Positions 1 through 8,899 of a stretch of 54,292 nt of DNA are shown here, piece after piece (positions within the stretch are counted from its first letter, which is position 1; every line of letters starts with the position of its first letter). The stretch lies in NCBI RefSeq assembly GCF_009696375.1, contig NZ_VUMD01000021.1:1-54292 (forward strand), given 5' to 3'. A program made the position numbers and the translations under genes. Source of the stretch: Clostridium porci. GTDB taxonomy: Bacteria; Bacillota; Clostridia; Lachnospirales; Lachnospiraceae. The notes below the pieces were generated by a model. It was given only the letters and a program-made list of their open reading frames with translations. It made no database searches and was not told the origin of the DNA.

Positions 1-126
1 ACCTATCGGGTTATCAGTTGTTGCTCATCCCTGCCGAGATAAGCCCGACGCTTTTAGCATCACATGGCCATAAGTCTATGAAGTATTACCCTCATAGCGT
101 GATGTTTGTGCGTCAACGTGTCGCAC
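1..126 (-). mobile_element. 5' end of a group II intron inserted in virB4 (runs off the window)
   Basis: Read on the minus strand, the virB4 frame is intact up to TTT-G and then changes abruptly to GTGCGACACGTTGACGCAC, the conserved 5' start (GUGCG-type) of bacterial group II introns, followed by stops. VirB4 proteins of this family normally continue after VENIF with a Glu codon (GAG/GAA), so the last exon base G fits an insertion between codon positions 1 and 2. The intron has the same orientation as virB4, as expected for a splicing intron. Only about 126 nt of domain I lie in the window; the reverse transcriptase gene, domain V/VI and exon 2 would lie to the left. Inference from the boundary motif and the loss of homology. 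Confidence 0.7.
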
Positions 127-2323
127 CAAAGATGTTCTCCACTTCCCGGCTGGAGAGCAGGTCCTTCACATTCTGGGTGATGCCGGTGGGGATGCCTCCC
201 CATTTGCGGAACCGTTTCCAAATCTCCACGGAGTAGGCCGCCGTCTGCTCCTCCTTCAGGAGCAGATGGAACTCGTCCATGAAATACCGGGTGGCCTTGC
301 CCGCGCTGCGGTTCTGGGTCACGCGCCCCCACACCTGATCCTGCACCACCAGCATCCCGATCTTCTTCATCTGCTTGCCCAGGTCCTTGATGTCAAAGCA
401 GACGATGCGGTTGGTGATGTCCACATTAGTGCGGTGGTTGAAGATGTTCAGGGAGCCGGTGACATAAATTTCAAGGGCGGTCGCCACATGGCGGGCCTCC
501 TTCTCCTCCTGCTTTAAGAGCGCCTCGTAGAGGTCCTGCAAGAGGGGCATATTCTCCGGCCTGGGGTCCTCGAAATACTTCTGGTATATCTGGTGGACGC
601 AGCGGTCGATGACCGTTTTCTCCACCGGCTGGAGGCCCTCCTTGCCGCCTACCACCAGCTCGCACAGGGAGAGGATGAAGTCGGCTTTCAGGGCCACGGG
701 GTTGTCCTCCTCGGAGTAGTTCAGGTTGATGTCCATCGGGTTGACATACTGGCTGCTGGACGGGCTGATCCTGATGATCTGCCCGCCGAACCGCTCCACC
801 AGCGGCGCGTACTCCGCCTCCGGGTCGCAGATGATGACATCATCGTCCGACACAAGGAAGGCGTTGGCGATCTCCCGCTTGGCGGCGAAGGACTTGCCGG
901 AGCCGGGAGTGCCAAGGATCAGCCCGTTGGGGTTTTTAAGAGCCTTCCTGTCCACCATAATGAGGTTGTTGGAAAGGGCGTTCAGGCCGTAGTAGAGGGA
1001 CTCCTTCCGGTCCTGAAACAGCTCCTGCGTGGTGAACGGGATGAAGATGGCGGTGGAGCTGGTGGTAAGGCCCCGCTGTATCTCGATGAGGTTCTGCGCC
1101 AGCGGCAGGGAGGACATCAGCCCCTGCTCCTGCTGGAAGTCCAGCCGCCGCAGGACGCAGTTGTGCTTCTGGGCGATGCTCTGGGACTGGAACACATTGG
1201 TCTCCAGCTCCTGCTCGGTGCGCCCGGTGTTCATCACCAGGAACGTCACCATGAACATCCGCTCGTTCTGGCTCTGCAATTCCTTCAGCAGCGCCTTGGC
1301 GTCCCTGCCGTAGGTGGCGAGGTCGGAGGGGATGATGTCGATGTCGTACCCGGCGCGGACGGCCTTCTTCTGTTCCTCGATCTTGCTGCGGTCCAGCTCC
1401 GTGATGGTGTGCTTCACCGTCTTGATGGCCTTGTTCTGGTCGATGGACTGGATGTGCATGGTGACGATCTGGCTGGAGTCGATGTCCAGGATGTCCGCCA
1501 GCATACGGTCGCTGATGTCCGAGGCCGTGATGGACAAAAACGACATGGCCCCGTACATATCCCCCGCCTGGAAGGTGCGCCGGCCGTTGAAGGCAAAGGC
1601 GGCGGGTGCGATGAAGTCCTTCACGGAAAGCCCGGACTCCACCAGCCACTTCCACTCGAAGGCGAAGGGGTCACGGTCCCCCATGTGGAACATGGAGTGC
1701 ATCAGGCGCAGGCGCTCCTTCCCGTTCAGCACAGCGGCGGTCACGCCGATGCGCTTGAAGTTGTTGAGCAGGTCCGTCTCCACATGGTCCAGCCGGGGCT
1801 TCGCCTGCCGCATGGAGGCCGCCTCGATGCCGAAGGTCAGGTACTTCGCCTTTGTCAGGCCGTTGTTGCCCCTGGCAAGCTGGCTTTTCAGCATCTGGCT
1901 GTACTCCGCCCGGACGCTGTCAAAGGCGTCCCCCGCAGGCGGGATGCGGACGGACTTCTCGAAGCTCTCCGCGTCGGTCGCCATGTTCATGAAGGACAGC
2001 TCAAAGTGGATGGAACTGTCGAAGAAGTTGAGGAAGCTGCACCACTCCTCGAAGATGGCCGTCTTGTCCTCCTGCTGGGCCAGCTGGTAGTTGATGTCGT
2101 TGAACTGGACGGTCTTGGTGTAGTAGTTGTCCGTCACACGGCAGATGCCGTCCGGGAACATCCTCTGGAACGGGATGGACTGCTGGGCGGTGCGGGGAGT
2201 GCCGTCATCCCTGCGGGCCTTCTCGATGATGGCCCTAATCTGTTTTTTCTCCGCTTTTGTCAGGCTTGCGGGGAGAGCGATCGGCTCCGCTTTCCCGCGC
2301 CCGCCTTTCTGCGTTTTGAACAA
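127..2323 (-). CDS. virB4: VirB4/TraE-type conjugation ATPase, 3' end cut by intron
   Basis: ATPase that powers the type IV secretion channel of an ICE, acting at the inner face of the membrane. Walker A GTPGSGKSF lies near residue 470 and Walker B-like TRYFMDEFHLLL near residue 690; the N-terminal half is the usual VirB4 CagE-like domain. The start is probably TTG at 2323: an AAGGAGGT Shine-Dalgarno sits 8 nt upstream, inside prgI, so the genes overlap by 89 nt and are likely translationally coupled. A further upstream ATG (2389) has no such site. The visible frame ends 13 nt into the intron at 113; about 60 C-terminal residues are missing and should be in exon 2 outside the window. Confidence 0.9.
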
Positions 2324-2678
2324 TGGCCTGTACCTCCTTTTCCACTTGGTCCTGCCGCATGAGGGCAGAGTAATAGTTGTTGGTCGCATAGGGACGGACC
2401 TTCGGGCGGATGAACTTCGCCTGGATGAAATGCCGCGCCACCGCCTCCAGCGGCTGGCCGTCCTTCTCGTACATGGCGAGGAAGAACAGCGGGAGCATGA
2501 GGACGATCATCCCCATGACGGCGAGGCTGGTGTTGCCGGAGCGTTTCATCAGGAAGAACGCAGGGACGCCGATGAGCGCCGCCGCGCCGAAGCAGACGAG
2601 CTGCCGCTTCGTCAGCCCAAAGAACACCTTGGTCTTTACCCGCGTCAGGTCGCGGGGGATGGAAATATACGCTGCCAT
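2235..2678 (-). CDS. prgI: PrgI family membrane protein of the conjugation channel
   Basis: 147-residue protein beginning MAAYISIPRDLTRVKTK, the usual PrgI start, followed by two closely spaced hydrophobic segments (about residues 25-45 and 48-68) and a long charged cytoplasmic tail. PrgI partners VirB4 in Gram-positive ICE transfer machinery (known of the family). The ATG follows GGAGG. It lies between virB6 and virB4, the standard order in this ICE family. Its stop codon is TAG, which matters for judging whether TAG could be reassigned elsewhere in the window. Confidence 0.9.
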   Translation of the reverse strand: MAAYISIPRDLTRVKTKVFFGLTKRQLVCFGAAALIGVPAFFLMKRSGNTSLAVMGMIVLMLPLFFLAMYEKDGQPLEAVARHFIQAKFIRPKVRPYATNNYYSALMRQDQVEKEVQAIVQNAERRARESGADRSPRKPDKSGEKTD

Positions 2679-2696
2679 GATGACCTCCTTTCCCGG

Positions 2697-3563
2697 TCAA
2701 TGGGCGTTCAGTACGCTTCGGGCAAGGCCCCCGGTCTTGAACAGGGTGAACACCAGCAGGACCGTGTACCCCACCACGCCCCAGAGGGAGCCGACTATAT
2801 CCGAAGTGAACGAGATGGACTGTATCAGCACAGCGTAGATGCCGACACAGATGATGATGAGGAAGCCCTGGAAGCCCAGGGCGAACAGGGAGCGGAGGTA
2901 GTTCTGCCCGGTCTGGCTCTGTTCCCGGTTCCCGAAGGTAGAGAGCGGGATGGGCGCGAGGCTTGTCATCAAATACACCTCTATCATACGGCCGTAGACG
3001 ATGACGAAGATCACGATGGAGAGTATCCAGAGGGTGAGCTGTATCACAAAGCTCATCAGGTAGATGCCCAAAAGCGTACCCACGCCGTAGGTCGAGAGCG
3101 TGGCCTCCATCGCGGCGATGGCCTCATCGCTGACCGATGTGGACGCGCCGATGATGCCCCCGCTCTGGGAGATCACGCTCTGGCAGACATCAAAGACCGC
3201 CATCACGATGTTGAAGCAGTTGGAGATGAGCGTGACAGCCACGAAGGTCTTGAATATCCACTTGAAGATGATCCATGTCTCGAAGTTCGAGAGGTTGTTA
3301 TGCTCAATGATGAGCTGGATCAGCTCGTAACAGGCAATGAAGGTGAGGATCAGCCCCGCTATGGGGATGATGACGGTCTCCGATACGCTGCGTATCATGG
3401 AGAAGATGCCAGGGGAGAAGCTCGCCGGGGTCATGCCCACATCCATGGCGATCTCCCCCACGCGGGAGTTGACCGAATCGAAAACACCTGTGAGGTTGCC
3501 CATGATCCCGCTGATCAGAAGCTCTTTGAGCCATTCCGCGATTGCGTCAAGAATACTGCCCAA
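2697..3563 (-). CDS. VirB6/TrbL-like polytopic membrane channel protein
   Basis: 288 residues with about six strongly hydrophobic segments (around residues 60-85, 105-130, 165-190, 175-200, 235-260 and 262-280), characteristic of the VirB6/TrbL component of Gram-positive type IV secretion. It probably forms part of the translocation pore in the membrane. The start is TTG at 3563, preceded by AAAGGACAAGG. It sits 18 bp upstream of prgI and about 90 bp downstream of maff2, in the canonical order maff2 - virB6 - prgI - virB4. Function is inferred from hydrophobicity and neighbours rather than from a catalytic motif. Confidence 0.85.
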   Translation of the reverse strand: MGSILDAIAEWLKELLISGIMGNLTGVFDSVNSRVGEIAMDVGMTPASFSPGIFSMIRSVSETVIIPIAGLILTFIACYELIQLIIEHNNLSNFETWIIFKWIFKTFVAVTLISNCFNIVMAVFDVCQSVISQSGGIIGASTSVSDEAIAAMEATLSTYGVGTLLGIYLMSFVIQLTLWILSIVIFVIVYGRMIEVYLMTSLAPIPLSTFGNREQSQTGQNYLRSLFALGFQGFLIIICVGIYAVLIQSISFTSDIVGSLWGVVGYTVLLVFTLFKTGGLARSVLNAH

Positions 3564-3651
3564 ATCAAATACCTTGTCCTTTCATCTGGTGGGGCAGGGC
3601 GGCAGGGCGCCGCCCCGCCCTGGTTACAGCGGGCCTTGTCCTGCCTCCGTG

Positions 3652-3870
3652 TCAGGCGGTGAACAGCCCGGAGAGCAGGGGGACCAAGGTGATACCGATG
3701 AGGGCGACGCCTCCGCCCGCCATCAACTGTTTCATGCCCTGGCTCTTGGCTCCGGGGTTGTCGTTGCCGTAGCCCTCCAGAAGGTTGATCGCGCCCCACA
3801 CGCCGAGGCCGGCGCCCAGCGCCACAACGAGGGTCTGCAGCACATTGATCGCACTGTTGAAAAATGCCAT
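3652..3870 (-). CDS. Maff2 family small membrane protein, copy 1
   Basis: 72-residue hydrophobic protein starting MAFFNSAINVLQTLVVALGA, with two membrane segments separated by the GYGNDNPGAKSQG loop. The Maff2 family is found beside VirB6 and VirD4 in ICEs and resembles VirB2/TrbC pilin-type subunits in size and topology; the exact role is not established. The ATG follows AAGGAGG. Nearly identical to copy 2 at 4080-4298, differing visibly only around residues 9-10 (IN versus IG). Confidence 0.88.
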   Translation of the reverse strand: MAFFNSAINVLQTLVVALGAGLGVWGAINLLEGYGNDNPGAKSQGMKQLMAGGGVALIGITLVPLLSGLFTA

Positions 3871-4079
3871 ATTTTTGTCCTCCTTAAAGTCGGTGGGCGG
3901 GAGATGCCCCCGCCCGGAAACAGGTCTGCTTGGTTACGAAAACACGGGATTCCCCCGGTTTTATGCGGCTTTCCCAGTCTGGCCCGCTGAATGGATGCCT
4001 GCCATTGTAAGGGTGGGGGCAGCTCCATTTCCGGCAGGCCAGGGGGAGAACCGCCGCCCTTATGGGCGGGATGCCAGCG

Positions 4080-4298
4080 TCAGGCGGTGAACAGGCCGGA
4101 GAGCAGGGGAACGAGGGTGATGCCGATGAGGGCGACGCCTCCGCCCGCCATCAACTGCTTCATGCCCTGGCTCTTGGCTCCGGGGTTGTCGTTGCCGTAG
4201 CCCTCCAGAAGGTTGATCGCGCCCCACACGCCGAGGCCGGCGCCCAGCGCCACAACGAGGGTCTGCAAAACACCGATCGCACTGTTGAAAAATGCCAT
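4080..4298 (-). CDS. Maff2 family small membrane protein, copy 2
   Basis: Second 72-residue Maff2 protein, identical to copy 1 over almost the whole length. It has its own GGAGG site (AAGGAGGACAAAGTT before ATG) and its own upstream GC-rich inverted repeat at about 4321-4344. It lies directly downstream of virD4, after a terminator-like hairpin. The two copies probably arose by tandem duplication of a roughly 430-bp unit. Confidence 0.87.
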   Translation of the reverse strand: MAFFNSAIGVLQTLVVALGAGLGVWGAINLLEGYGNDNPGAKSQGMKQLMAGGGVALIGITLVPLLSGLFTA

Positions 4299-4492
4299 AA
4301 CTTTGTCCTCCTTCAAGACAGTGGGCGGAGCCTTTGCCCCGCCCGGTTCGTGGAATGGTTTTGATGGTGCAAAAGGGCGCCCGCCGTCCCGCACAGTCAG
4401 CCCGCCTGTTGGATGCCTGCCGTAAGGTGAGTGGGGGCAGCTTCATTACAGGCGGGCGCTGTTCCGTGCAGGGAGGGAACGCCCGGACATGG

Positions 4493-4516
4493 AAAAAGCC
4501 CCGCAGAGGGGGCTTT
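4493..4516 (-). terminator. Intrinsic terminator after virD4
   Basis: On the minus strand a GC-rich hairpin AAAGCCCC / GGGGCTTT is followed by TTTTT, 13 bp beyond the virD4 stop. It probably reduces read-through from virD4 into the maff2 genes, which have their own leader hairpins. Confidence 0.7.
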
Positions 4517-4528
4517 ACGGCGTGACGC

Positions 4529-6280
4529 TCATCCGTCCGCGTCGATCACTTCAAATTCGTCCTTCGCCCGCAGCTTCAGCCGGTGGTCCAGGAACTTCTC
4601 GATGTCGAAGCGGTTCTTCTCGTCACAGTCCGCCGTGTACTGGAAATTGGGGTGCTTCGTCAAGTCGTACTTGTCCGACAAAAACGGCCTCACGCCCCGG
4701 ATCTGGAGGATGCACTTGCCGCCGTCCAGCACCGCCAGCTCGTCCACGCTGGCAAGCTCATGGCCCGTCCGCTGGTAGTTCACGCTGTGGGACTCCTGGC
4801 TGCCCTTGCTCACCCCGGTGTTGAACATATCTATGGTCTCCTTGCCCAGGGCGGCGGAAAGCTCCTTCAAGGTGGTCGGCTCACTGCCGCCGAGGAAGAT
4901 GCGGGTGTCCATGTTGCCGATGATGGTGTCGGCGTTGTCCTTGTAGATCGCCTTTAGCTGGCTCTGCGCCTGCAAGACCAGGCAGGCCGATATTTCCCGG
5001 CTTCGGATGGTCGCCACCAGCTTCTCCAGGTTCGGTATCTGCCCGATGTTGGCGCACTCGTCAATGAGGCAGCGCACATGGACCGGGAGCCGCCCGTGGT
5101 ACTGGTCGTCCGCCTTCTCGCACAGCAGGTTGAAAAGCTGGGTGTAGATCATGCTGATGAGGAAATTGAAGGTGCTGTCCGTGTCGCTCATGATGAGGAA
5201 CAGGGCGGTCTTCCGGTCCCCCAGGGTGTCCAGCTCCAGCTCGTCATACCGGGTGATCTCCCGCAGTTCGGCGATGTCAAAGGGAGCCAGCCGAGCGCCG
5301 CAGGAGATGAGGATGGATTTTGCTGTCTTGCCGGCCGCCAGCTTATAGAGCCGGTATTGGCGGACAGCGAAGTGGTCCGGCTCTTTCTTTTCCAGCGCCT
5401 CAAACATCTGGTCGATAGGGTTCTGGAACGTCTCATCGTCCTCCCGGACTTCCATAGCGTTCAGGAAGGTGATGAGCGTCCCGAAGTTCTGCTCCTCCAC
5501 GGGCGCGATATAGTGGATATAGGCGATGAGCGCCGTGTAAAGGAGCTTCTCGGCTTTCTCCCAGAACTGGTCCCCGCCCTTGCCCTCGCCCTGCGTGTTC
5601 ACCATCAGCGTTGTCACCAGCTTCAGGATGTCCTTCTCCGAGTGGATATAGGCGAAGGGGTTGTAGTGCATCGACTTCTTGAAATTGATCGTGTTAAAAA
5701 TCTTGATGCGGTACTTGTTCCGCACCAGGACGGCCCCGCATTCCTCGACGATCCCCCCTTTTGGATCAGTGATGACATACGAACTATGGCACTGTAAAAG
5801 GTTGGGCTTGAGCCAGAACCTGGTCTTGCCGCTACCGGAGCCGCCAACGATCAGCACGTTCTTGTTCCGGGCGGTCTTGGGGTCCTTGGGACGGCTGTTC
5901 ATGGTGAGGCTCTCCGTCCGTGTCAGGATGACATTGTTCTCAAACACGGGGTCCGCGAACGGCTCGATGTCCTTCGGGCCGCCCCATCTGGCGCTCCCGT
6001 ATTCCTCCCCGTGGCGGTATTTCTTGGCGTTCTTGCTCCGCACATACACCACCAGCCGGAACGCCGCGCCGATGGCAAGCCCGATGCACAGGTCGAAGGG
6101 GTGGAAGCTGGGCATGGGGTTCCCCCACGCCGTACCCATCGAGGTGAAAAAGCCGAGGAGCTTTGTGGAGATGTCCGTACCCTCCGCGATACGCCACGCT
6201 TCCCCGATATTGGAGCAGAACAGCCCGATGATGGCATAGGGGATGTTCAGGATGATGAGTTTCTTTGTTTTCTGGTTCAT
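4529..6280 (-). CDS. virD4: VirD4/TraG type IV coupling protein
   Basis: 583-residue coupling ATPase that brings the relaxase-DNA complex to the conjugation channel. Two N-terminal membrane segments (about residues 8-25 and 65-85) precede the EYGSARWG motif. Walker A is GGSGSGKTRF near residue 148 and the Walker B region is VRCLIDECANIGQ near residue 405; the IRSREISACLVLQAQSQ block is typical of TraG. Full length. Its ATG overlaps the pcfB stop codon (ATGA), so the two are coupled. A paralogue from another ICE lies at 32466-34253. Confidence 0.95.
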   Translation of the reverse strand: MNQKTKKLIILNIPYAIIGLFCSNIGEAWRIAEGTDISTKLLGFFTSMGTAWGNPMPSFHPFDLCIGLAIGAAFRLVVYVRSKNAKKYRHGEEYGSARWGGPKDIEPFADPVFENNVILTRTESLTMNSRPKDPKTARNKNVLIVGGSGSGKTRFWLKPNLLQCHSSYVITDPKGGIVEECGAVLVRNKYRIKIFNTINFKKSMHYNPFAYIHSEKDILKLVTTLMVNTQGEGKGGDQFWEKAEKLLYTALIAYIHYIAPVEEQNFGTLITFLNAMEVREDDETFQNPIDQMFEALEKKEPDHFAVRQYRLYKLAAGKTAKSILISCGARLAPFDIAELREITRYDELELDTLGDRKTALFLIMSDTDSTFNFLISMIYTQLFNLLCEKADDQYHGRLPVHVRCLIDECANIGQIPNLEKLVATIRSREISACLVLQAQSQLKAIYKDNADTIIGNMDTRIFLGGSEPTTLKELSAALGKETIDMFNTGVSKGSQESHSVNYQRTGHELASVDELAVLDGGKCILQIRGVRPFLSDKYDLTKHPNFQYTADCDEKNRFDIEKFLDHRLKLRAKDEFEVIDADG

Positions 6281-6756
6281 CGCTCACGCTCCTGGTTCTT
6301 CTCCCGCACCTTGGAGGGGATGGACTTGGCAAGCTCCTTCAGGTGCGCCAGGGCTTTCAGGACGCTGGGCCGCTTCTCTTTCTGGGACAGCTTCACGGAA
6401 TACTCCTTGAAGGCGGCGGTCAGCACATCGGCGTCCTTTGCCTTGAAGAACACCATAAAGCGGGGCGGCTCCTGGGACACATCCTTTCGGATGGCATAGT
6501 CCACGCCGTACTTGTTCAGCACCCGCTCAAAGTCCTTGATGCCGCTCTTTGCGATGTCGATCTGCTGCGCCCCCTGGTCCTTGCGGATCAGCTTCTCCAC
6601 GGTCATCTTTCCGTGGTCGCCCTCCGCCGCCCTGCCGGCCTTCACCCGCGCCCGGTGCTGGCAGTATTTTCGGAACGCCGCCACCAGTGTCCGCCCGGTC
6701 AGCTTGCTGGTGCTTATCATCAGGTTTACGGTCCTGTTCTCTACTTCCTCCTGCAA
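6277..6756 (-). CDS. pcfB: PcfB family protein (DUF3801)
   Basis: 159 residues, conserved DUF3801 layout: an N-terminal MQEEVxxRTVNLMISTSK segment and a central PPRFMVFFKAKDADVLTAAF block. PcfB of pCF10 is an accessory protein that works with the coupling protein and relaxase in relaxosome assembly (known). The start is TTG at 6756 with AAGGGGG 8 nt upstream. The C-terminus is highly charged. Immediately precedes virD4 with a 4-nt overlap. Confidence 0.9.
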   Translation of the reverse strand: MQEEVENRTVNLMISTSKLTGRTLVAAFRKYCQHRARVKAGRAAEGDHGKMTVEKLIRKDQGAQQIDIAKSGIKDFERVLNKYGVDYAIRKDVSQEPPRFMVFFKAKDADVLTAAFKEYSVKLSQKEKRPSVLKALAHLKELAKSIPSKVREKNQERER

Positions 6757-6813
6757 ATCTCATTCCCCCTTTCTGCGGAAACGGCACTGGCACTGGAGGT
6801 ATGCGCCGGGGTC

Positions 6814-7314
6814 TCAGATGTGGAACGCCGGGAAGTCCTTCCCATCGGCGTAGAGGGTCACGGTATGGTCGGCAAAGTAGACCACGGCGGCGATCACATC
6901 CTCCGCAGAGAGGGAAACGCCGTCCCCGTCCTCATCGTACTTGTAGACGATCACGGGGCCGAGCAGATACCGCTCCCTGCCCAGGTTCAGGACGCGACGC
7001 CCGTCAAAGACGATAGCCAGCCCCGCCACATCCAGGGCATCGTCCGACACGACCTCCAGGCAGTCGTACTTGCCTTTGCTCTCGATCTCGTCCCAGCACT
7101 GGGTCTCCTGCATGACCTCCGGGGTCTTGTCCGGGCGCATCACCATCACGATGGAGTCCGCCTCGGCCTCCGTGACGGCGGCCTCCTCCGCCGCGTCGTG
7201 CAGATAGTCCTCCAGGGAGTCCACCAGCTTTTTGTAGCCGGGCCTGTCCGCCCTGTCGGGCATGGACAGGTTGATGTTCACATCACCGTTGAAGTGAAAG
7301 TGGATACTGTTCAT
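6814..7314 (-). CDS. DUF6329-type ICE protein, function unknown
   Basis: 166 residues starting MNSIHFHFNGDVNINLSMPD; acidic, with a short region TVTLYADGKDFPAFHI at the C-terminus. I recognise it only as a conserved ICE-associated family between parB and pcfB. No catalytic motif is evident. ATG at 7314 chosen because AAGGAG lies 10 nt upstream. Function not known. Confidence 0.75.
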   Translation of the reverse strand: MNSIHFHFNGDVNINLSMPDRADRPGYKKLVDSLEDYLHDAAEEAAVTEAEADSIVMVMRPDKTPEVMQETQCWDEIESKGKYDCLEVVSDDALDVAGLAIVFDGRRVLNLGRERYLLGPVIVYKYDEDGDGVSLSAEDVIAAVVYFADHTVTLYADGKDFPAFHI

Positions 7315-7367
7315 AAGCGTAAAACTCCTTTTTTTCATAAAAAATGCGCCCCGCAAAAGGGGGCGTG

Positions 7368-8270
7368 TCACCGCTGCTGGTCCCGCTGCCGCCGCCTCTG
7401 CCACTGCTCCAGCAGGCGGAGGATGGTATCGCTCATCTGCCTGGGCGTGTAGGACTTGGGGAAGAACTTCTGGAGGTCGCTGGTCCTGAAAGCGATCTGC
7501 CCCAGGTCGTCCTTCTTCACCTCGTCCATGATGCTGCACATATCGTCCAGGGTGCAGCCGCTCTCCTGGCTCTTTTTCTTCATGCGCTGGGCCTGCGACA
7601 CAGAGGGTGCGGCCTGGGCGTAGTCCATCGCCTCCAGGAAGTTCCGCTGTTCCTCCGGCTTCAGGTAGGACAGCTCCACGGCGGGCGTCATGGAGATTTT
7701 CTTCTCGTCCACCATATCCAGGATTTCGGGGATCAGTTCTGTCAGGCGGATAAAGCGGCGCACAGAGTCCTTGCTCGTACCGGCTTGTTCCGCGATGATG
7801 TCCCTGGATTTTTTCCCGTCCAACTTGTGCGCGTCTTGCTCACAAGTTAGGTCGGTCCGGCTCCCCTGATGCTTCAAAGCCTCCAGCTTCATCTTGTAGG
7901 CTTTTGCCCTCTCGCTGGGCAGGATGTTCTCCCGCTGGAGGTTGGAGTCCACCATCATGATGACGGCGGCGTCATCGTCCAGTTCCCGGACAATGACGGG
8001 GATGGTGTCCAGCCCTGCCAGTTCTGCGGCGTGGTGGCGGCGGTGGCCGGAGATGATCTCATACCCGCCGTCCTGGTCCGGGCGCACGATGAGGGGATTG
8101 GCAACGCCCATCTGCCGGATGCTCTCTACGGTCTCCGTCATAGCATCGTCATCCAGCACCTTGAAGGGATGCCCTTCAAAGGGGTGCAGTTGGGAGAGGG
8201 GCATCCGCTGGACGGTCTCCGTCACGGCCTCAGCCGGTGCCTCCGCCTCTTTTTTCTTTGCTCTTGGCAT
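7368..8270 (-). CDS. parB: ParB/Spo0J family DNA-binding protein
   Basis: 300 residues. The ParB nuclease-like domain (about residues 22-115) contains ISGHRRHHAAELAG and DSNLQREN; a central helix-turn-helix follows (SRDIIAEQAGTSKDSVRRFIRLTEL). Family role: partition or CTP-dependent DNA binding; in ICEs it may aid maintenance or regulation. No parA is visible nearby. ATG follows GAGGTG. It is the first gene of the leftward transfer operon, behind two tandem terminator hairpins at 8313-8432. Confidence 0.92.
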   Translation of the reverse strand: MPRAKKKEAEAPAEAVTETVQRMPLSQLHPFEGHPFKVLDDDAMTETVESIRQMGVANPLIVRPDQDGGYEIISGHRRHHAAELAGLDTIPVIVRELDDDAAVIMMVDSNLQRENILPSERAKAYKMKLEALKHQGSRTDLTCEQDAHKLDGKKSRDIIAEQAGTSKDSVRRFIRLTELIPEILDMVDEKKISMTPAVELSYLKPEEQRNFLEAMDYAQAAPSVSQAQRMKKKSQESGCTLDDMCSIMDEVKKDDLGQIAFRTSDLQKFFPKSYTPRQMSDTILRLLEQWQRRRQRDQQR

Positions 8271-8312
8271 TTGTGTTCACCTCGCTTTCTCAATGTGGGT
8301 TTATGGGAAAAA

Positions 8313-8360
8313 GAAAAAAGGCGTGTACCCCAGCCCCCCAGCGGGGCAGGATACACGCCT
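8313..8360 (-). terminator. Intrinsic terminator upstream of parB
   Basis: On the minus strand AGGCGTGTA pairs with TACACGCCT around a C/G-rich loop, followed by TTTTTTC. It would stop transcripts entering from the right, insulating the parB operon, or act as a leader attenuator. Confidence 0.65.
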
Positions 8361-8380
8361 ATGTACCAGTCTGCGGACGC

Positions 8381-8432
8381 AAAAAAAGAGCGGATACCGA
8401 CCGCTGGATTTCTCCAACGGCGATACCCGCTC
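8381..8432 (-). terminator. Second hairpin with T-run upstream of parB
   Basis: GAGCGGGTATC and GGTATCCGCTC pair imperfectly on the minus strand and are followed by TTTTTTT. Together with the hairpin at 8313-8360 it forms a tandem terminator between the recombinase remnant and parB. Confidence 0.6.
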
Positions 8433-8548
8433 TATGAAGTCTTGCTTTGTTTGATTGTGGGCGTTCTACCCTCCTTGCGCCGCCCTGCGCTCTTGTTATC
8501 CTCTGTTTTGGGTCAAAAAACAGAACCAACACCACAAAACCCGCATTT

Positions 8549-8750
8549 TTAGGGGCTTTCTGCGTTTAGTTCTAAAATAACACAATCATCCTTGACAATG
8601 ACTGTGCCGACAAGCCCCGCTTCAATGTCTGCAAGCGTAGACTGAAAGCCAGGTCTTTGGAAATTTGCCCCAGAATAACCGTTGTCCGTGTACCAGCGCA
8701 GGTTCGTAAAGCCATTCTGTTTTGCGTAGGTTTCAAGGATACGCTTCTGA
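8549..8750 (-). pseudogene. TnpX-like serine recombinase, distal fragment of a split gene
   Basis: The minus-strand frame reads QKRILETYAKQNGFTNL, GYSGANFQRPGFQ and ADIEAGLVGTVIVKD, which is the catalytic resolvase domain of large serine recombinases from about residue 30 to 85. After VIVKD the family consensus (MSRLGRN) is lost and the frame ends within 12 residues. The start of this gene is at 27706-27800 on the same strand; joining the two at the shared TGA restores SISNQKRIL in frame. The gene was therefore split by the 19-kb insertion and separately lost its 3' portion. Confidence 0.8.
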
Positions 8751-8776
8751 GATGAGATTTGTCAAGGGTGTTTTCT
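8748..8776. other. Left attachment junction of the 19-kb element
   Basis: Shared core TGA at 8748-8750 followed, 6 bp further in, by ATTTGTCAAGGGTGTTTTCT (8757-8776). Its inverted partner at 27679-27698 matches at 17 of 20 positions. Interpreted as one arm of the recombined attachment site. Confidence 0.7.
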
Positions 8777-8832
8777 CTTTAGAAATACAGCTATTTTTTC
8801 GAATTATATTACAGCGATAGCAAACACAATAT

Positions 8833-8861
8833 TTGAGTTTTTATAACAATAGTGCTATACT
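8833..8861 (+). promoter_or_regulatory. Sigma-70 type promoter for the XRE/hsd genes
   Basis: TTGAGT at 8833-8838 and TATACT at 8856-8861, separated by exactly 17 bp, in an AT-rich stretch 39 bp before the first gene. Expected to drive the small XRE regulator and possibly hsdRMS downstream. Confidence 0.75.
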
Positions 8862-8899
8862 GTGGGTAGTTATGATTTTCCTTGAATGGAGGCATAGGA

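Larger units (their letters stand above)
3651..4344. repeat. Tandem duplication of a maff2 unit
   Basis: Two direct copies, 3651-3916 and 4079-4344, offset by 428 bp. Each contains the maff2 gene, its ribosome binding site and a GGGCGG...CCGCCC inverted repeat just upstream. The coding parts differ at only a few scattered bases; the spacer between them (about 3917-4078) is not duplicated. Seen directly by comparing the two stretches. Confidence 0.85.

Noticed and set aside
593-2362. 589-codon open frame on the + strand
   Set aside because: Antisense to virB4; a by-product of its GC-rich codon use, with no ribosome site and no recognisable domain.
2127-3662. 511-codon open frame on the + strand
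   Set aside because: Antisense across prgI and the VirB6-like gene, with His/Asp/Glu-rich low-complexity translation typical of a shadow frame.
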